Assembly (NCBI GenBank): GCA_041660545.1 | Contig: JBAZWE010000075.1 | Location: forward strand, 1-9,444 | Direction of reading: 5' to 3' | From: JBAZWE01 sp041660545 | GTDB lineage: Bacteria > Actinomycetota > Thermoleophilia > BMS3ABIN01 | Length of the DNA stretch: 9,444 nucleotides | Shown here: piece by piece, positions 6,923 to 9,444 of the stretch | Layout: each line of letters starts with the position of its first letter | Numbering within the stretch: the first letter of the stretch is position 1 | Made by a program: the position numbers and the translations under genes | Notes under the pieces: generated by a model | What the model saw: only the letters and a program-made list of their open reading frames with translations | Databases searched by the model: none | What the model was told of the DNA's origin: nothing

Positions 6923-7146
6923 GTAATCATCAATCCATCTGGATGTTTATCCGACCCTACCCTGCTTCGGGACGAAAATGCTGAAACTGCTATATGTTTG
7001 AATGGGCCAGAGCCTCAAAATTGAACCCTTTGACTATCAGCCATGCCGCTAGGACCATTTCCTGCCGGGCTATTGGAATACTCAAAACACCCTGGGTCGC
7101 GCAAAAATACCGATGATGGCGAATGTCGACATCGATCAATTATATA
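6923..7146. other. Intergenic stretch without recognisable gene
   Basis: These 224 bases separate the DUF1697 remnant from the MMPL tail. All six frames are either short or unlike any family I recognise, and no hairpin with a T run, tRNA-like fold or repeat was noted. It is probably non-coding or decayed sequence. Confidence 0.4.
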
Positions 7147-7371
7147 TCACCCAAAATTCAAATAACGTTCCAGGAACTTCGGCAGCCACCAATTTGCGGG
7201 TCCCGCGAACTTCATCACCGCAGGTACCAGGAGTAGCCGTACAACTGTAGCATCCAGGATAACCGCCACTGCCAGGGCGAACCCGAACTGTTTGAGTTCG
7301 AGCACGTCGGCGACAAAGAAGCAGCCGAACACGGCGGCCATGATGGCGGCGAATGTATTAATAGGTGGCAA
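7147..7371 (-). pseudogene. C-terminal remnant of an MMPL-family RND transporter
   Basis: The frame encodes about 74 residues ending in NWWLPKFLERYLNFG and TGA. FAAIMAAVFGCFF, FGFALAVAVILDATVVRLLLVPAVM and the NWWLP tail match the last two membrane helices and C-terminus of MMPL (RND-type) exporters, which are normally 700 residues or more. Upstream the frame meets TAG at 7386-7384, and similarity ends at about 7360, so more than nine tenths of the gene is missing. The only possible start is TTG 7371, with no good ribosome binding site. It lies downstream of the lipoprotein gene on the same strand. It is almost certainly nonfunctional. Confidence 0.8.
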
Positions 7372-7388
7372 CAGGGGTGAAACCTATA

Positions 7389-7401
7389 GCCGGTTGCCGG
7401 C
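7389..7401. repeat. Small GC hairpin at the MMPL break region
   Basis: GCCGG (7389-7393), loop TTG, CCGGC (7397-7401). It lies about 60 bases past the lipoprotein stop on the minus strand, but no T run follows, so it is a poor terminator candidate. It sits close to the point where MMPL similarity ends. Confidence 0.25.
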
Positions 7402-7457
7402 CGGGAGTCATCCTCGCCTTGGTGATTCTGCGATCATCGGTTTACTATCCCGCTCTT

Positions 7458-7982
7458 TTACGAAGGCTTATCTGCGGGATTGAGTGAGTCAATCTCGATC
7501 GGTTCGTTGTCCGGCCAGTATAGCTTCAAGCCCTGATGAGAACCTGGCACATCATAACTAAACAGCATTTTATTGGATGATTTAGTGTGAGAGAAAGCCT
7601 GACGTCTCAATTCTTCACCCGCTGCAGTCGTGACCTTCACCGGTATTGTTTTATTCTGGAACGCATCATAATCAGCTTCGCTCATTTTACATTCACCTGT
7701 ACACGAAACCTCTATCACGATAGCGCTGCGAGGGTTACCTGTTGCCGGATCTTTGGTATTTGAGAACCTCACTTTATCTAAAGTGATGCCACCGAAGGAC
7801 GACTTCAACGTGGTACCGGTCGAAGCGCTGGATGTGCCTGTTGCTGCTGTCGCGGATGAGGTTTTTACTGTAGCTGTGGATGTTGTATCTGATGACCCGC
7901 TGTCAGAGCCGCAACCGCTCAACATGGGCACCAACGTGACAAATGCCACCATGCCGATCAGCTTTTTCTTTCCTGATTGCAT
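7458..7982 (-). CDS. Ser/Thr-rich lipoprotein of unknown function
   Basis: A 174-residue predicted lipoprotein. A basic n-region (KKK, residues 5-7) and hydrophobic core (8-21) lead to the lipobox LSGC with Cys24 as the lipidated residue. A Ser/Thr/Ala-rich linker (25-62) follows, then a compact domain (about 64-170) with a CTGEC pair (Cys95, Cys99) and a YWPDNEPIEIDSL end. The domain is not one I recognise. The protein should be anchored on the outer face of the cytoplasmic membrane. ATG 7982 is supported by GGAGG 6 bases upstream. The stop is TAA. A truncated MMPL exporter gene lies downstream on the same strand; any former functional link is speculation. Confidence 0.85.
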   Translation of the reverse strand: MQSGKKKLIGMVAFVTLVPMLSGCGSDSGSSDTTSTATVKTSSATAATGTSSASTGTTLKSSFGGITLDKVRFSNTKDPATGNPRSAIVIEVSCTGECKMSEADYDAFQNKTIPVKVTTAAGEELRRQAFSHTKSSNKMLFSYDVPGSHQGLKLYWPDNEPIEIDSLNPADKPS

Positions 7983-8054
7983 TTAAAGCCTCCATTCAAG
8001 TTTAAGCAGTTTATGTCTTGGCATTATGTTCAAAGTGATTACACACCGTGAGAA

Positions 8055-8120
8055 AAAGTTCGTATCCCCACATTTATCATCATTCAGGAAGAAAGAATAC
8101 CATAAGCAAGCCATTTATTA
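8055..8120. repeat. Degenerate tandem unit A of the repeat cluster
   Basis: AAAGTTCGTATCCCC (8055-8069) recurs as AAAGTTCGAATCCCC (8125-8139), 14 of 15 identical. CAAGCCATTTATT (8107-8119) matches the right arm of the copy at 3428-3474 exactly and shares CAAGCCATTT with 8179-8188. The spacing of about 70-72 bases points to an old, imperfect tandem duplication. Confidence 0.5.
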
Positions 8121-8124
8121 ATGA

Positions 8125-8188
8125 AAAGTTCGAATCCCCTATGGTGTCATCGATATATGCTCAAAAATATGGCTTAGACAAGCCATTT
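8125..8188. repeat. Unit B: second copy of the dispersed palindromic repeat
   Basis: 8146-8188 aligns ungapped with 3428-3470 at a constant offset of 4718 bases. The palindrome is weaker here: ATGGCTT (8169-8175) pairs with AAGCCAT (8180-8186) around AGAC. Its left half (8125-8139) pairs with unit A instead. The three sites form a small family. Confidence 0.55.
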
Positions 8189-8274
8189 TCGAGGATCAGG
8201 ATTTGGTGGAGGTTATGGGATGCTATTCAAACTTTTCGGTTCTAGATGAGCTTGTTGCAGCTGTTGCCAATTAA
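8125..8274 (+). pseudogene. Start-less coding-like fragment overlapping repeat unit B
   Basis: After TGA 8122-8124 the plus strand stays open for 49 codons to TAA 8272-8274. The reading begins KVRIPYGVIDI, passes WLRQAIFEDQDLVEVMG and ends YSNFSVLDELVAAVAN. The composition after the repeat looks like real protein (acidic and hydrophobic alternation), and the aligned frame at 3428 also reads VIDMPINKWLEQAIYF. There is no start codon near the front and no ribosome binding site, so this is best seen as a fragment of a lost gene. I do not recognise the family. Confidence 0.3.
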
Positions 8275-8280
8275 CTCCGG

Positions 8281-9444
8281 CTAGTGTTCGATTCCCTTAT
8301 CCTGACTGCAGGCGGGATAATTTACCTCATTATCATGTGCATTTATGGTTGTGCGGCCGGTGACATTAGAGATCTCTTTATCGAGACAATTCGAATGGAT
8401 TTCCGCCGCTCCCGTCGACTCCTCAGTTATCAGAATCGAGTCTCCTGGACTTTCGTAGCAGACGTTATCCCGGATACTCGCCTGCAACTCTGCGCCCATC
8501 GCGCCCATGTATATACAGGATCGCTGATTGTTGCGGATGGTATTATCATAGACTCGAACGCCCGCAATCCACTCACCGCTTCCCTCTGCATCAGAACTTC
8601 CCAGCAGGATTCCATCATATGGTCCCGTGTCGATATCGTTGTGATGTATGCGCACGTTGGTAGTCCGTTCTCCAGCCGTATGTCCATATAATTGAATGTG
8701 GCGGCCGCCGCGTTGCTGCACCATGCGATTGTAAGCAACTTCGAGATCGGTGTTCGTTGAGGCTACCCCGCCATGGTAGATACCGTGGGAGTTGTTCTCG
8801 TCCGGCACTCCATAATCGAACAGATAATTTCCCAGGATCCGGGTATGACTTGCTTCGTCGAATGTAATCACGCCTTCATCGAAGAATCCGATGTTTGTAA
8901 ACACATTGCCGACTACGCGATTTGATTCCCCATCCGCCCGCACGCCGACAGTCGTACCGTTCACCATTTGCATCTTTGCGACAACCCAATGGTCACCGAT
9001 CATGAATACACGCCGGACCACCTCACGCATTCCCGCATCGAGGATCGCCGTTTCACCGGGATAGCCGATGATGGCGTATGGCTGGTTTTCGGTGCCATCC
9101 ATTTCGAGTGCGTGAAACATGGTGCCCCAGGTTTCATCATCGATATCCGTATAAGTGCCTGCGCGGACGTATAATACGTCACCTGCACGCATCTGGGCGC
9201 GGGCAAATGGCAGGGTCTTCCAGGGGCCGCCGCTTTCCGCTTGGTTTCTTTCCGAAAGACCGTCACTACCGTCATTACCATTCACTTGATCAACGAATAA
9301 AATCCTACCAGTATGTTGCGATAGTGGCAGTGAGCCTTCGACGCCGTCTACGGTTACGGAACCTGCTCCGTCCACCGTCTGCCGGAATTCGATTCGGGTC
9401 AGCCAGGGAATGCTAGGATCCGGTCCCCACGAGAGAATGTCGCT
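8281..9444 (-). CDS. Right-handed parallel beta-helix protein, 5' end outside the window
   Basis: At least 387 residues on the minus strand, running off the right edge. The frame stays open through 9444 (…LSWGPDPSIPWL…), so GTG 9375 is unlikely to be the real start and any signal peptide is beyond the window. The segment ILFVDQVNGNDGSDG, then PWKTLPFA...GDVLYVRAGTYTD, is the usual lead-in (DUF1565-like) to a parallel beta-helix. Repeated coils with the N-x-[VIF] asparagine-ladder pattern follow: VVGNVFTN, ILGNYLFD, VAYNRMVQ, IHHNDIDT, VYDNTIRN, IRDNVCYE, IHSNCLDK, AHDNEVNY. Such proteins are commonly secreted or surface polysaccharide-active enzymes or adhesins; no catalytic residues can be assigned. 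The C-terminus (CSQDKGIEH, stop TAG) shows no membrane anchor. It is convergent with the coding-like fragment ending at 8274. Confidence 0.85.
   Translation of the reverse strand, partial: SDILSWGPDPSIPWLTRIEFRQTVDGAGSVTVDGVEGSLPLSQHTGRILFVDQVNGNDGSDGLSERNQAESGGPWKTLPFARAQMRAGDVLYVRAGTYTDIDDETWGTMFHALEMDGTENQPYAIIGYPGETAILDAGMREVVRRVFMIGDHWVVAKMQMVNGTTVGVRADGESNRVVGNVFTNIGFFDEGVITFDEASHTRILGNYLFDYGVPDENNSHGIYHGGVASTNTDLEVAYNRMVQQRGGRHIQLYGHTAGERTTNVRIHHNDIDTGPYDGILLGSSDAEGSGEWIAGVRVYDNTIRNNQRSCIYMGAMGAELQASIRDNVCYESPGDSILITEESTGAAEIHSNCLDKEISNVTGRTTINAHDNEVNYPACSQDKGIEH

Noticed and set aside
7292..7483. Plus-strand 63-codon open frame across the MMPL break
   Set aside because: It is antisense to the MMPL remnant and the lipoprotein end, with no family features.
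8128..8140. GTTCGAATCCCC as the 3' part of a tRNA (possible attachment site)
   Set aside because: It resembles a T-loop, but the flanks do not pair as a T stem or acceptor stem, no anticodon arm precedes it, and the same motif is part of a local duplication.
8055..8188. CRISPR-like array
   Set aside because: Only two degenerate units with diverged interiors; no regular identical repeats with unique spacers and no cas genes.
8048..8245. Plus-strand 65-codon open frame starting at 8048
   Set aside because: It crosses both degenerate repeat units, has no ribosome binding site, and its translation resembles no family; the alternative frame ending at 8274 looks more protein-like.
8284..8691. Plus-strand 135-codon open frame
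   Set aside because: It is antisense to the beta-helix gene, whose regular asparagine-ladder repeats show the minus strand is coding.

Overview
The window looks like a bacterial chromosomal segment from a moderately GC-rich lineage. The best taxonomic hints are a membrane protein with HTHH, DE and EDVYW motifs and the tail of an MMPL-type RND transporter; both resemble actinobacterial proteins. The two small cysteine-rich DUF2769-type proteins suggest an anaerobic or sediment-type organism. This placement is inference from protein resemblance only.

Layout. At 26-2566 (+) there is an intact P-type cation ATPase whose sequence looks clearly more GC-rich than the rest. A probable terminator (about 2638-2657) separates it from a divergent pair of small DUF2769-like cysteine proteins at 2717-2938 (-) and 3088-3324 (+), which share a 149-bp intergenic region. 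A duplicated-VOC (PhnB-like) protein follows at 3535-4380 (-). Its true N-terminus appears to begin at GTG 4443 and to be cut by an in-frame TAG. A C45/Ntn-type autoproteolytic hydrolase lies at 4710-5957 (+); its 5' end is also odd, with a strong ribosome binding site that serves a short leader frame or a broken signal peptide. At 6093-6839 (+) is the polytopic membrane protein. The stretch 6840-7457 holds gene wreckage: about 18 codons of a DUF1697 gene start and the last 70 or so codons of an MMPL transporter. A Ser/Thr-rich lipoprotein (7458-7982, -) and an incomplete right-handed beta-helix protein (8281-9444, -) complete the window. Between them lies a small repeat cluster and a start-less coding-like tail.

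How it fits together. I see no long operon: strands alternate and most genes seem to be single transcription units. The main theme from about 3.3 kb onward is accessory sequence with partial decay: a nonsense codon in the VOC gene, a disrupted start in the hydrolase gene, two truncated gene ends, and a palindromic repeat found near 3.45 kb and again near 8.15 kb. The ATPase handles ion transport, while the lipoprotein and the beta-helix protein are probably exported. I did not find a convincing defence system, CRISPR array, tRNA, rRNA or complete mobile element. The most notable items are the DUF2769 pair with its paired cysteine losses, the dispersed palindromic repeat, and the N-terminal lesions in two neighbouring genes.
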